From Kaistella faecalis (GTDB lineage Bacteria > Bacteroidota > Bacteroidia > Flavobacteriales > Weeksellaceae), in the NCBI RefSeq assembly GCF_019195395.1, contig NZ_CP078067.1, positions 1,813,783-1,877,782 of the forward strand: 64,000 nt of DNA, read 5' to 3'. Each line of letters begins with the position of its first letter. Position 1 is the stretch's first letter. Made by a program: the position numbers and the translations under genes. The notes under the pieces were generated by a model. That model saw nothing but the letters and a program-made list of their open reading frames with translations, was not told the DNA's origin and made no database searches. Positions 55,543 to 64,000 of the stretch are shown in pieces.

Positions 55543-55742
55543 GTGGGTGAGTGATTGGGTTTTTGGGTAATTGGGTGATTGAGTATTTGAGTGGTGACGG
55601 GAGATGGGTGTTTAATGATGAGATAATTCGGTGGATTTGTCATTTTGTCAAAGTTCTGTTCAGCGGATAAGTGCTTTGTTTAGTGGTATAGTGGGTGGGT
55701 ATTTGAGTGGGTTAGTGATTTAATGGTTTAGTGGGTGAGTCC
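55543..55742. repeat. GTGAGTGGG/GGTTTAGTG tracts with truncated REP copy
   Basis: GAGTGGGTGAGTGGG units follow recX. At 55643-55678 TTTTGTCAAAGTTCTGTTCA then AAGTGCTTTG is a truncated copy of the left part of the RAYT-flanking element, followed by AGTGGTATAGTGGG units. Confidence 0.65.
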
Positions 55743-56119
55743 CGCCATCCTGCATCTGACATCCAGCATGCAGCCTCCCTCATCATCTGCCTTCGGGAGC
55801 CTCAGACATCGGTACCAGGAGTGATGAGCAATAAGTGATGATTGATTTCTGTCAACAAGCAATTTCAAATTATCAAATCACCACATTGTCAAATCTTCCA
55901 CCAGCAACTCTTCCTTCGGAAACTTCAGTCATCGTTTGCCCTCACCCAGCACCCAGCATCCAACATCCAACACCCAACATCCTGCTTCCAACCACTCCCT
56001 CATCAAGCGTTTGCCTAAAGTTAAAATGTGTTGCAATAAAAAAAGTACCCATTATTGAAATAATTTTAATTAATTTGCACAAATATTACGTTACTAATAA
56101 ACAGTCAATGTTCTCAGCT
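55743..56119. repeat. Periodic tracts and promoter region upstream of the outer-membrane gene
   Basis: CATCCTGCATCTGACATCCA-type 7-bp units are present near 55750-55800 and 55930-56000 (CAGCATCCAACATCCAACAC). A TTAATTTG box near 56071-56078 is a weak promoter candidate for the next gene. No gene is seen. Confidence 0.55.
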
Positions 56120-56761
56120 ATGAAAAAAATAAGTACAGTTCTTGCCATATTCTTTGCGCTAACCATTGGTGCACAATCATTTAAATATGGGGTTACCGGG
56201 AACATTCACAGGGGTTCTATTGTAGGAGTACATGACCGTTCTGTAGGGAAGTATGGAGGCGGATTAGGGGTTTTTGCAGAGATTCCGCTTGTAGAGAATG
56301 ACGTTTTCGATTCGGCATGGCTTTATATTGTACCACAGATTGAATACAGCATGCAGGGCGAAAACGCAAAAGTGAATGTAGACCGCTTTGGAGTACAGAA
56401 ATACCACTATGATTATGCCGCGATGCAGGTCTATCTCAAGTGGTTTTTTCATAAAGGAAACATGAAAAGGGATGTCTTTCTCTTTGCCGGACCCCGCATT
56501 GAGTATATGGTGAGACAGAAAGAAACTGTGGACCCTGCCTATGACGTCATTCATTATAAACTAAATCTTGATGACGAGGTGAATAAATTCGGATATGGCG
56601 TGTCTTTTGGAGCGGGTCTTAAGATCACCCAACAGTGGTCTGCTTTTCTACGATACGACCGTGGGTTCAGCAAGGTGTACCCTAATAATGACCGCAACAA
56701 TACCTACAACCGTCTTATCGCGCTTGGAGTCAACTATTACCTGAATGAAAACTGGTGGTAA
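56120..56761 (+). CDS. Outer-membrane beta-barrel (porin-family) protein
   Basis: A 213-residue protein with signal peptide MKKISTVLAIFFALTIGAQ (cleavage near residue 19). The mature part alternates hydrophobic residues and ends in the aromatic strand LGVNYYLNENWW, which suits an eight-stranded outer-membrane barrel. ATG 56120 is chosen, though 56108 is in frame too; a longer frame back to 55835 is repeat sequence. It is the first gene of the run leading into the polysaccharide locus, but its role there is not known. Confidence 0.75.
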   Translation: MKKISTVLAIFFALTIGAQSFKYGVTGNIHRGSIVGVHDRSVGKYGGGLGVFAEIPLVENDVFDSAWLYIVPQIEYSMQGENAKVNVDRFGVQKYHYDYAAMQVYLKWFFHKGNMKRDVFLFAGPRIEYMVRQKETVDPAYDVIHYKLNLDDEVNKFGYGVSFGAGLKITQQWSAFLRYDRGFSKVYPNNDRNNTYNRLIALGVNYYLNENWW

Positions 56762-56804
56762 ACAGCCACTGTTAAACTGAGATTACAGCCTATTTAAATA
56801 TCTT

Positions 56805-56812
56805 TACCTTTG
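56805..56812 (+). promoter_or_regulatory. -7 box of the polysaccharide-export operon
   Basis: TACCTTTG ends 18 bp before the exporter ATG at 56831. Confidence 0.6.
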
Positions 56813-56830
56813 TAATCTTAAAATCAACCA

Positions 56831-57628
56831 ATGACTAAATACGCATCTGTATTCATAATATTATGTCTTTTCCTGTTCTCCTGTAAACCAAAGAAAAATA
56901 TTGTTTACCTATCGAACGATAATTTTGAACAGGAGATTTCGCGTGCCAAGTATTCCGGCCTGCATATCCAGGAAGGGGACCAACTCCAGATTCTGGTATC
57001 AGCATTCGATGAGATTGCGGTAAGACCGTTCAATCTCGGCACGATGAACCGAACTGGTAATACAGCATCCGGAAGTACTGGTGCCAACACTGCAAGCAGC
57101 CCCAGCGAATATACCGTAAGCAGTGACGGGACCATCATTTTTCCGGTTCTCGGCTCAGTGTACTGCAAAGGCATGACGAAGCAGCAGCTCAAGGAAGACC
57201 TGGAAAGCAGGCTTAAAAGATACCTTACCGATCCTTTGGTTACCATTACCCTTACCAATTTCAACATCAGTGTATTAGGAGAGGTGAAAAGCCCCGGACA
57301 GAAGACCAGTCCGAATGAGAAACTTAACATATTTCAGGCCATTGCGCTGGCAGGTGACCTCACCTACGACGCGAACCGTACGAATGTGAAGCTGATCCGG
57401 CCTTCTGAAGCTACCGGTAAAGATGAAGTGGTGTCCCTCGACCTGTCGGAAGCATCAATTATGAATTCTCCCTATTACTATTTACAGCAGAATGATATTC
57501 TGTATGTGGAACCAGACCGCAACAAACAGGTGGCCGTGAATAATGATTCAGCCACCGATAAGTGGATCCGTTATGGCGGTATCGCTTTGGGACTTGTTAC
57601 GCTTATTATTTCATTAACCCGAAAATAA
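56831..57628 (+). CDS. Polysaccharide biosynthesis/export protein (Wza-like)
   Basis: A 265-residue lipoprotein with lipobox LFSC (Cys18). The poly-export domain spans about residues 40-150 (YTVSSDGTIIFPVLGSVYCKG) and an SLBB-type domain about 155-225 (NISVLGEVKSPGQKT). A C-terminal membrane helix lies at about 246-262. It builds the outer-membrane exit channel for capsule or exopolysaccharide. The wzc-like kinase starts 4 bp later, so they work as one operon. Confidence 0.9.
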   Translation: MTKYASVFIILCLFLFSCKPKKNIVYLSNDNFEQEISRAKYSGLHIQEGDQLQILVSAFDEIAVRPFNLGTMNRTGNTASGSTGANTASSPSEYTVSSDGTIIFPVLGSVYCKGMTKQQLKEDLESRLKRYLTDPLVTITLTNFNISVLGEVKSPGQKTSPNEKLNIFQAIALAGDLTYDANRTNVKLIRPSEATGKDEVVSLDLSEASIMNSPYYYLQQNDILYVEPDRNKQVAVNNDSATDKWIRYGGIALGLVTLIISLTRK

Positions 57629-57632
57629 AACC

Positions 57633-59957
57633 ATGGAACTTTTAGAATCTTCGGGACCCGTACAGAAGGCGAAACCCCTTAACATTAAGAAAGAAATTAT
57701 AAAATACCTGAGGAAATGGCCGTGGTTCCTCATCAGCATGGCGGTGTTTTATACCGCTGCACAAATCTATCTGCGGTATGCTGAGCCGCAGTACCATACC
57801 AAAACCTCCCTTAAACTCCTCGAATCCAAGGGTAAAAATACGACGGCCCTTAACGATCTTAAAAACCTCGGAATGGGGGTCAGCGGTTCAGATGAACTTC
57901 AGGGTGAAACCACGCTGATTGTTTCCAAGCCCATCTTACAGAAGGTGGCGCGTAATCTTAACCTCGATGTGTCCGTGTACAGTTCAGGAAAGATCAAGGA
58001 ATTTGAGCTCTATAAGAATTCTCCCTACGAGATCAGAATCATCAGTTTAAACAATCCTTCCGGTTTCAGTGGTGCGACGTATGAAATGACGCCTGTGGGC
58101 AATAATTCGTACCGCCTTTCCGGCTCCGGTAAAATCTACCGTTTCGGAACCCCGGTACAGGTTTCTTTTGGCGTGATTCAGGTAGATGCCAAGCCCGGCA
58201 GCAGGAATAAAGTCCCTTTGAAAGTGGTCTTTAAGAATCTTGCAAGGGTAGTTGGCGGACTGGAAGGAAGCATCAATGTAAGTCTTCCGCCCAACAAAGG
58301 AATGCTGATGGAAATCTCGATGGTAGGTCCGGTTCCCCAAAAATCAGAGGATATTCTCAACGAACTTACCAAACAGTACCTTATCGACGGGGTGAACGAT
58401 AAAAATGAGGAAGCCCAGAATACCCAGAATTTCATCAATGAAAGACTGGAAATCATCACGGAAGACCTTTCAGGCATCGAAGGGGAAAAAGAAAATTTTA
58501 AAAGGGCAAACCAGATTACCAATTTAGATGCCCAGGCGGGTATCGCTTTAGGCAGTGCCGAAGAAAATACAAAAGCCGTTGTTGAGAAAAGCATGCAGCT
58601 TGATGTGGTCAACTCGGTGCTCTCCGCCAGCAGCAGTGAGCAGCTCCTTCCTTCGGGAATGGGACTTAATTCCGGTGCTGAAACGGCAATTACACAGTAC
58701 AACGAACTCGTGCTCACCCGGAACCGCGTTCTGAAGCAGGCCACCGGGGAGAATCCGGCCGTGGTAGAGATGAACAAACAGATCGGTGCGCTGCGCAACC
58801 TCATCCGCAAGAATCTCATGGAGAGCCGCGAGACCCTGCAGCTGCAGATTGCGCAGGCCAATGCCCAGCTCAATGTCGCGAAAGGAAATATCAGTAAATA
58901 TCCCACTCAGGAAAAGATCTTCAGAAGCATTGACCGGCAGCAGACCCTCAAGGAACAGCTCTATCTTTATCTTTTACAGAAAAGGGAAGAGAACGCCATT
59001 ACCCTTGCGGTAACGGCTCCTAAAGCCAAGATCGTCAACCCTGCGTTCACGACCGGCAAGGTACAGCCACAGAACCAGCAGATTATTCTGGGCGCACTTG
59101 CAGCAGGTTTCCTGCTTCCGCTGGTGTTCTTCTTCGCCAAAAACACGCTGGATACCAAGGTGCATACGAAGGAACATATCCTGGCGCATTTTCCGGACGC
59201 TTCCATCATCAGTGAAATCCCGGTACAGGAGACTCCGGATGAGCTGGTGCATGCCAATGATTTTTCTGTGTTTTCCGAATCCTTCAGGATTCTGAGTTCC
59301 AACCTTAAATTCCTTCTCAAGGCAAAAAATCAGGAAAAGGGAGGCGTGGTGCTCGTGACTTCCTCTATTAAAGGAGAGGGTAAAACCACGGTCTCCATGA
59401 ATACAGCGGTTACGTTAGCGGGAAGCAGTTCGGTACTCATCATCGGGGCCGATATCCGTAATCCTCAGCTCGACCGCTTTTTTAAGGGCAAAAATACCGG
59501 GCTCACCGATTATCTGGTCTCTGACGATCAGGAGCCGGATGCTTTTATAAGGCCTTCAGGTCTGCATGAAAATCTGGATGTGATGTTTGGCGGACAAATC
59601 GCCCCGAACCCGAATGACCTGCTCGACATGCAGAAATTCGACACCATGCTTGCCGGACTTAAAAAACGCTATGATTATATCATCCTCGATTCCGCGCCCG
59701 TGATGCTGGTGAGTGATACCCTTCACCTTCTGGAACATGCCGACGCTGTACTTTATGTTGTGAAATCTGATTTTACGGAAAAGGAAATGATCGACTTTGC
59801 TTACGGATTCAGGAACGAAAACAGGATCGACAATATCGCTTTTGTCCTCAACAGTGTAAAGCCCGAGAATACCCGATATGCCGGGACCGCAGGCTATGGC
59901 TATTATTCCTATACCCATCAGGAAAAACCAAAATGGTGGAAACGGCTGGGGTTATGA
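57633..59957 (+). CDS. Polysaccharide co-polymerase with tyrosine autokinase (Wzc-like)
   Basis: A 774-residue protein. A Wzz domain with membrane helices near residues 30-50 and 495-515 is followed by a cytoplasmic BY-kinase. The Walker A motif IKGEGKTTV lies near residues 578-587, the Walker A' strand is VLIIGADIRNPQ, and the tail has five tyrosines (749, 755, 757, 758, 760) as autophosphorylation sites. It controls chain length and export with the Wza protein. No phosphatase gene is adjacent; the next 0.5 kb is repeats. Confidence 0.93.
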   Translation: MELLESSGPVQKAKPLNIKKEIIKYLRKWPWFLISMAVFYTAAQIYLRYAEPQYHTKTSLKLLESKGKNTTALNDLKNLGMGVSGSDELQGETTLIVSKPILQKVARNLNLDVSVYSSGKIKEFELYKNSPYEIRIISLNNPSGFSGATYEMTPVGNNSYRLSGSGKIYRFGTPVQVSFGVIQVDAKPGSRNKVPLKVVFKNLARVVGGLEGSINVSLPPNKGMLMEISMVGPVPQKSEDILNELTKQYLIDGVNDKNEEAQNTQNFINERLEIITEDLSGIEGEKENFKRANQITNLDAQAGIALGSAEENTKAVVEKSMQLDVVNSVLSASSSEQLLPSGMGLNSGAETAITQYNELVLTRNRVLKQATGENPAVVEMNKQIGALRNLIRKNLMESRETLQLQIAQANAQLNVAKGNISKYPTQEKIFRSIDRQQTLKEQLYLYLLQKREENAITLAVTAPKAKIVNPAFTTGKVQPQNQQIILGALAAGFLLPLVFFFAKNTLDTKVHTKEHILAHFPDASIISEIPVQETPDELVHANDFSVFSESFRILSSNLKFLLKAKNQEKGGVVLVTSSIKGEGKTTVSMNTAVTLAGSSSVLIIGADIRNPQLDRFFKGKNTGLTDYLVSDDQEPDAFIRPSGLHENLDVMFGGQIAPNPNDLLDMQKFDTMLAGLKKRYDYIILDSAPVMLVSDTLHLLEHADAVLYVVKSDFTEKEMIDFAYGFRNENRIDNIAFVLNSVKPENTRYAGTAGYGYYSYTHQEKPKWWKRLGL

Positions 59958-60250
59958 GTAGGTGAGTAGGTGAGTGGTTTAGTGAGGGACGCTGGATGTC
60001 AGATGTTGGATGATTAGTGATAGAGTGGTTTAGTAGTTTAGTGATTGAGTTAGTTCTTAATGACCGGCTGGAGCTTACCTTTTTTCCCGGGTACATTCAT
60101 TGATTTCAAAACTTATTTTATAGAAAGCACGCATATTCCCTCCCTTGGAGGGGTGGCAGTGCACCGCAGGGGTACTGACGGGGTGGTGCTAAGGTGCTGG
60201 ATGTCAGATGTTCGATGATTTAGTGATAAAGTGGTTTGGTGGTTTAGTGT
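59958..60250. repeat. Periodic tracts and GGAGGGGTGGC element after wzc
   Basis: GAGTAGGTGAGTGG and CTGGATGTCAGATGTTGG units follow wzc directly. At about 60135-60185 is a TTGGAGGGGTGGCAGTG-GACGGGGTGGT repeat that is common in flavobacterial intergenic DNA. No gene is seen. Confidence 0.65.
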
Positions 60251-60415
60251 GTTAATTATTGTTACACCGTTTCGGCTACGCCCCGATGAGGCTCCTGCGG
60301 AGTGACAAACGCTATTGTTGATGATTCGGGAACTTAAAAGAATATTTTGTCACTCTGGAAGAGTCCCTAAGTACAAATAACTGAATGCTATAAGCCGTGA
60401 TTATTTCTGATTTTT

Positions 60416-60423
60416 TATCTTTG
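60416..60423 (+). promoter_or_regulatory. -7 box of the GIY-YIG gene
   Basis: TATCTTTG ends 15 bp before ATG 60438, so the gene has its own promoter inside the array. Confidence 0.55.
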
Positions 60424-60437
60424 ATAAAAGCAGAATC

Positions 60438-60833
60438 ATGGACTTTTTTACTGAGGGATCACACACCTATTACGTCTATATCATTACCAATAATAACAGA
60501 ACAGTCCTATATACGGGGGTAACCAACTACCTGCAGAGACGTTTGTGGCAGCATCTGTGTAAATTTAATCCCCAAAGTTTTTCCGCGAAATATAACCTCC
60601 ATCAATTGCTTTATTATGAAAAGTATGACTGGATACAGCAAGCTATAGAGCGCGAAAAAGAGATTAAGGATCTTACCCGCACGAAAAAATGGGAACTTAT
60701 TCGCAGTGTTAATCCACAGCTGGAGTTTTTGAATTACCTTTTTGAATATATAGAGAGTAGAACAGCATATTTACACCTTTCCGGCTTCGCCGCGGTGAGG
60801 ATCCTCCGGAGTGACAAACGCTGTTTAGAGTAG
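60438..60833 (+). CDS. GIY-YIG nuclease family protein
   Basis: A 131-residue protein of the small UPF0213/YhbQ-like GIY-YIG group. YVYIITN supplies the GIY strand (12-14), LYTGVTNYLQRRLWQH supplies YIG (25-27) and the catalytic Arg at 34 or 35, and the metal Glu is among EREKEIK (71-75). These enzymes nick DNA. Residues from about 112 (HLSGFAAVRILRSDKR) are encoded by a half copy of the neighbouring hairpin repeat, so the natural end of the protein is probably near residue 108. A TATCTTTG box precedes it. Confidence 0.85.
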   Translation: MDFFTEGSHTYYVYIITNNNRTVLYTGVTNYLQRRLWQHLCKFNPQSFSAKYNLHQLLYYEKYDWIQQAIEREKEIKDLTRTKKWELIRSVNPQLEFLNYLFEYIESRTAYLHLSGFAAVRILRSDKRCLE

Positions 60834-61309
60834 TGGTTTAGTGGTTTAGTAGTATAGTGATTGGGAGACGAGGTCGACCTGTTTTATTACCCCTATTTCA
60901 ATATAATCCTTTTTCACACTTTGTGCGTTCCATGTATAAATGACCTGTTAATTATTGTTGCACCGTTACGGTTACGCCGCGGTGAGACTCCTCCGGAGTG
61001 TGCTATTGTTGATGATTCGGGAACTTAAAATAATATTTTGTCACTCTGGAAGAGTCCCCGAATGCGAGGTGCTGGATGTCGGATGCGGGGTGTTTACACC
61101 ATTACGGCTTTGCTTCGGTGAAGATCCCCCGGAGTGACAAAAGCTGTGTTGATAATGTGGGAATTTAAAAGAATGATTTGTCATTATGAAAAGGAGTTAG
61201 TTCATTCTGGTCATATCTTTTATTTCGGAAGTCAAAATGACTTCGGAGATTTTTGCGTTAATAAAAGTGAAAATTTCTTGTTAACGTATGATCTAGATGA
61301 GAAACGCAC

Positions 61310-61490
61310 AAAAACTTCCACTGTTCGAGTGGCGGCAAAAATTAAAATACACAAAATCCCAATAATCTTTCCGCCCGAGTTTGGAAGTTTTCTTAAAAGA
61401 AATTTTCATTTTTTAGCAAAAAGATCCAAGTCTTGATCTTTTTGGTTACTTTTTGCATCAAGGCAAAAAGTGACAAGCTGAGCAACCGAA
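61310..61490. repeat. Dispersed element with two hairpins inside the array
   Basis: CACTGTTCGAGTGG and GCCCGAGTTTGG sit near 61318-61385. AAAAAGATCCAAG pairs with CTTGATCTTTTT near 61418-61443, and TTTTTGCATCAAGGCAAAAA forms a hairpin near 61451-61470. The sequence is unrelated to the array unit and looks like a separate family inserted in it. Confidence 0.5.
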
Positions 61491-62595
61491 AATAATTTAC
61501 ACCGTTTCGGCTGCGCCGCAGTGAGACTCCTGCGGAGTGACAAGCGCTATTGTTGATAATTTCGGATTTTAAAAGAACATTTTGTCACTCTGGAAGAGTC
61601 CAATCATGATGGGTGCTGGATGTCAGATGATGGATGTTCGATGATTTAGTGATAAAGTAGTTTAGTCGTTTAGTGATTGAGAGGAGAAGTGTTTTATTAC
61701 CCCTATCCCACGACACACCTTATCACGCTCTAAGAGTCCGATGTATAAATCACCTGTTAATTATTGTGGCACCGTTTCGGCTGCGCCGCGGTGAGACTCC
61801 TCCGGAGTGACAAACGCTATTGTTGATGATTCGGGAACTTAAAAGAATGTTTTGTCACGCTGCAAGAGTCCCATCATGGGGGGTGCTGGATGATGGATGT
61901 TCGTGATTTAGTGATAAAGTAGTTTAGTCGTTTAGTGATTGAGAGGAGAAGTGTTTTATTACCTCTATCCCACTAGACACCTTATCACTCTGTGAGAGTT
62001 CAGCAATACAAATAACCTGGTAAGGGTTTACACCGTTACGGCTTTGCCGCGGTGAGACTCCTGCGGAGTGACAAGCGCTATTGTTGATAATTTCGGATTT
62101 TAAAAGAACATTTTGTCACTCTGGAAGAGTCCAATCATGATGGGTGCTGGATGTCAGATGCTGGATGACTTAGTGATAAAGTGGTTTGGTGGTTTAGTGT
62201 GTTAATTATTGTTGCACAGTTTCGGCTTCGCCGCGGTGAGACTCCTCCGGAGTGACAAACGCTATTGTTGATGATTCGGGAACTTAAAAAAATCTTTTGT
62301 CACGCTGTAAGAGTCCCATGTATAAATCACCTGTTAATTGTTGTTGCACCGTTTCGGCTTCGCCGCGGTGAGGCTCCTGCGGAGTGACAAACGCTATTGT
62401 TGATAATTTCGGATTTTAAAAGAACATTTTGTCACTCTGGAAGAGTCCAGTTATGCTGGGTGCTGGATGAAGGATGCTGGATGACTTAGTGGTAGAGTGG
62501 TTTAATAGTTTAGTGATTGAGGGCAAAAGTCGAGTGACCAATGCTGTGTTGAAGAAAAGGATCTATCAAGCTACACTCTTTTTCAATATTTAAAA

Positions 62596-62624
62596 TTGCA
62601 TTAACCCTTGATTTTGTAAATTTG
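62596..62624 (+). promoter_or_regulatory. Promoter of the epimerase gene
   Basis: ATTG (62595-62598), an 18-bp spacer and TAAATTTG at 62617-62624, about 47 bp before ATG 62671. Confidence 0.65.
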
Positions 62625-62670
62625 CACGCGATCATCATTTCCCTATAGACTTACGCTACAATAAATAAAA

Positions 62671-63639
62671 ATGAACAAAATACTCATCACCGGCGGTGCC
62701 GGATTCATAGGATCCAATCTCTGTGACCATTTTATCGCGAAAGGCGATCAGGTGACCTGTCTCGATAATTTTGCGACGGGTTTTATGCATAATATCGAAC
62801 ACCTCATGGGTCATCCCAACTTTACCCTTATGGAAGGCGACATCCGTGATCTGGAAACCTGCACGAAAGCCTGTGAAGGGCAGGATTATGTGCTGCACCA
62901 GGCTGCCCTCGGCTCGGTTCCACGGTCCATCAATGATCCCATTACGAGCAATGATGTGAATGTAAGCGGGTTCCTGAATATGCTCGTGGCTGCCAGAGAC
63001 GCGAAGGTGAAGCGATTTGTTTACGCCGCTTCCTCCTCGACCTACGGGGATTCCGCTTCTCTGCCGAAAGTGGAAGACGTCATCGGTAAACCTCTGTCAC
63101 CGTACGCCATCACCAAATATGTCAACGAGCTTTATGCCGATGTATTCTCAAAAACTTACGGTATGGAATGTATCGGACTCCGTTATTTCAATGTCTTCGG
63201 CAGACGGCAGAACCCTAACGGAGCCTATGCGGCGGTAATTCCTAAGTTTGTCATTCAGCTCATGAACCATGAAAGCCCGGTGATCAACGGGACCGGTGAT
63301 TACTCACGCGATTTTACCTATATTGACAATGTCCTGCAGATGAATGAGAAGGCCATGCTTTCCGATAATCCTGCCGCCATCAATACCGTATATAATACGG
63401 CGGTAGGAGACCGTACCACGCTGAATACCCTTGTTGCTTATCTGAAGGAGTCGCTTTCGGCTTTCGATCCTGAAATTAAAAATATACAGACGATCCATGG
63501 GGCACAGCGTGCCGGTGATATCCCGCATTCCCTGGCCTCGGTGGAGAAAGCCAGAACCCTTCTTGGCTACGAACCGTCGCACACCATTCAGAACGGACTG
63601 AAAGAAGCGGTAAACTGGTACTGGGAACATCTGAGATAA
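62671..63639 (+). CDS. UDP-N-acetylglucosamine 4-epimerase-like SDR (WbpP/TviC type)
   Basis: A 322-residue extended SDR. NAD motif TGGAGFIGS is at residues 7-15, the catalytic YxxxK is Tyr145/Lys149 (SPYAITKY), and ALGSVPRSI (79-87) is characteristic of the WbpP/TviC group. These enzymes make UDP-GalNAc or UDP-GalNAcA for surface polysaccharide. It is separated from wza-wzc by the repeat array but is on the same strand, and a second epimerase gene follows. Confidence 0.87.
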   Translation: MNKILITGGAGFIGSNLCDHFIAKGDQVTCLDNFATGFMHNIEHLMGHPNFTLMEGDIRDLETCTKACEGQDYVLHQAALGSVPRSINDPITSNDVNVSGFLNMLVAARDAKVKRFVYAASSSTYGDSASLPKVEDVIGKPLSPYAITKYVNELYADVFSKTYGMECIGLRYFNVFGRRQNPNGAYAAVIPKFVIQLMNHESPVINGTGDYSRDFTYIDNVLQMNEKAMLSDNPAAINTVYNTAVGDRTTLNTLVAYLKESLSAFDPEIKNIQTIHGAQRAGDIPHSLASVEKARTLLGYEPSHTIQNGLKEAVNWYWEHLR

Positions 63640-63680
63640 GCCAGGAGTAAGCCTCTGTCTTATTTTAAGACACTATTCAG

Positions 63681-63688
63681 TATATTTG
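63681..63688 (+). promoter_or_regulatory. -7 box of the second epimerase gene
   Basis: TATATTTG about 48 bp before ATG 63736. Confidence 0.5.
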
Positions 63689-63735
63689 GAGCAGATAAAA
63701 ATTCAGGAAAAGGATTCCTGTACACAAGAGAACTT

Positions 63736-64000
63736 ATGAAAAAAATACTCATTACCGGGGGCGCGGGATTTATAGGCTCTCATCTGGCGGTGACCCTCAG
63801 CAGTGAAGGCCATCAGGTTACTGTTCTCGACAACCTGTCTCCCCAGATCCACGGTGCTGATCCTGAAATTCCTGACTTCGGCGGAGCAGATGTGGCGTTT
63901 ATCCGCGGTGATGTGCGGCATTATGACGACTGGGAGGCTGCATTAGAAGGACAGCAGGTGGTGGTGCATCTGGCAGCGGAAACGGGTACCGGGCAGAGCA
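63736..64000 (+). CDS. NAD-dependent epimerase/dehydratase, truncated by window end
   Basis: The first 88 residues of an extended SDR protein. [12 protein letters not shown] is at residues 7-18, [10 protein letters not shown] near 33-42 and [13 protein letters not shown] near the end. The SPQIHG and AETGTGQS pieces resemble dTDP-rhamnose 4-epimerase-type proteins, but the substrate cannot be told from the N-terminus. It extends beyond the window and continues the nucleotide-sugar part of the polysaccharide locus. Confidence 0.8.
   Translation, partial: MKKILITGGAGFIGSHLAVTLSSEGHQVTVLDNLSPQIHGADPEIPDFGGADVAFIRGDVRHYDDWEAALEGQQVVVHLAAETGTGQS

Larger units (their letters stand above)
60251..62449. 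repeat. Hairpin-repeat array surrounding the GIY-YIG gene
   Basis: Nine related units, each about 105-117 bp when complete: 60251-60366, 60771-60825 (half), 60943-61058, 61092-61198 (diverged), 61496-61601, 61755-61871, 62026-62131, 62201-62317 and 62333-62449. Each has a left arm with ACTCCTCCGGAGTGACAAA (or CCTGCGG) and a right arm TTTTGTCACTCTGGAAGAGT, which are imperfect inverted repeats able to form one hairpin. Spacers hold CTGGATGTCAGATG and TTTAGTGATAAAGT tracts. It replaces about 1.8 kb of gene space between the GIY-YIG gene and the next epimerase. Confidence 0.85.

Noticed and set aside
55835-56119. 95-codon extension of the outer-membrane protein
   Set aside because: It is encoded by periodic tracts and would remove the signal peptide from the N-terminus.
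60955-61137. 60-codon frame across array units
   Set aside because: The same peptide pieces recur wherever the repeat is in frame; it is repeat-derived.
61134-61436. 100-codon frame inside the hairpin array
   Set aside because: It is composed of two dispersed repeats with no recognisable domain.
60251-62449. CRISPR array
   Set aside because: Units are long, diverged inverted repeats with repeated spacers, not short identical repeats with unique spacers; no cas genes.

Overview
The window looks like the chromosome of a flavobacterium of the Chryseobacterium/Kaistella group (Bacteroidota, Weeksellaceae). Signs seen in the sequence are AT-rich DNA, promoters with the Bacteroidota -7 box TAnnTTTG, few Shine-Dalgarno sites, type IX secretion proteins (a plug-domain protein and a PorP/SprF protein), the gene order xerC-hpf-tRNAs-tuf-secE-nusG-rplKAJL-rpoBC, and many intergenic 6-7 bp periodic tracts. 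The assignment rests on protein recognition and gene order, not on a database search.

Region 1 (1-16.9 kb) is the translation/transcription core: end of rpsU, xerC, hpf, four tRNAs, tuf, tRNA-Trp, secE, nusG, a PAS-LuxR regulator, rplK-rplA-rplJ-rplL, rpoB, rpoC and a DUF3467 gene. A 200-nt leader closed by a perfect 9-bp long-range helix precedes rpoB. Region 2 (17-37 kb) is mixed housekeeping: a RibBA whose GTP cyclohydrolase half has lost its cysteines, an LLM oxidoreductase, aroC, three thioredoxin-fold proteins, miaA, a T9SS plug protein, a RelE/ParE-type toxin-antitoxin pair, hemH, a two-domain-duplicated NifU protein, a gamma carbonic anhydrase and a Pif1/RecD-like helicase. Region 3 (37-49 kb) holds lnt, nadA-folB, a pentapeptide protein, gmk, yicC, a PASTA protein with an RluD-type enzyme, PorP, hemW and murI.

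Region 4 (49-64 kb) is rich in repeats: rsmD, a DUF3822 gene, an Smr protein, a REP-associated tyrosine transposase (RAYT) between two direct copies of a palindromic element, glyA, a frameshifted four-helix-bundle gene, recX, and the start of a surface-polysaccharide locus (outer-membrane barrel, Wza-like exporter, Wzc-like tyrosine kinase). That locus is interrupted by about 2.5 kb of hairpin repeats that surround a small GIY-YIG nuclease gene, then continues with a WbpP-like epimerase and a second, truncated epimerase.

The strongest candidates for something undescribed are the GIY-YIG gene with its array of nine related hairpins (two alternating subfamilies), the RAYT/REP pair, a family of three hairpin elements with conserved ends and exchanged middles, and the structured rpoB leader.
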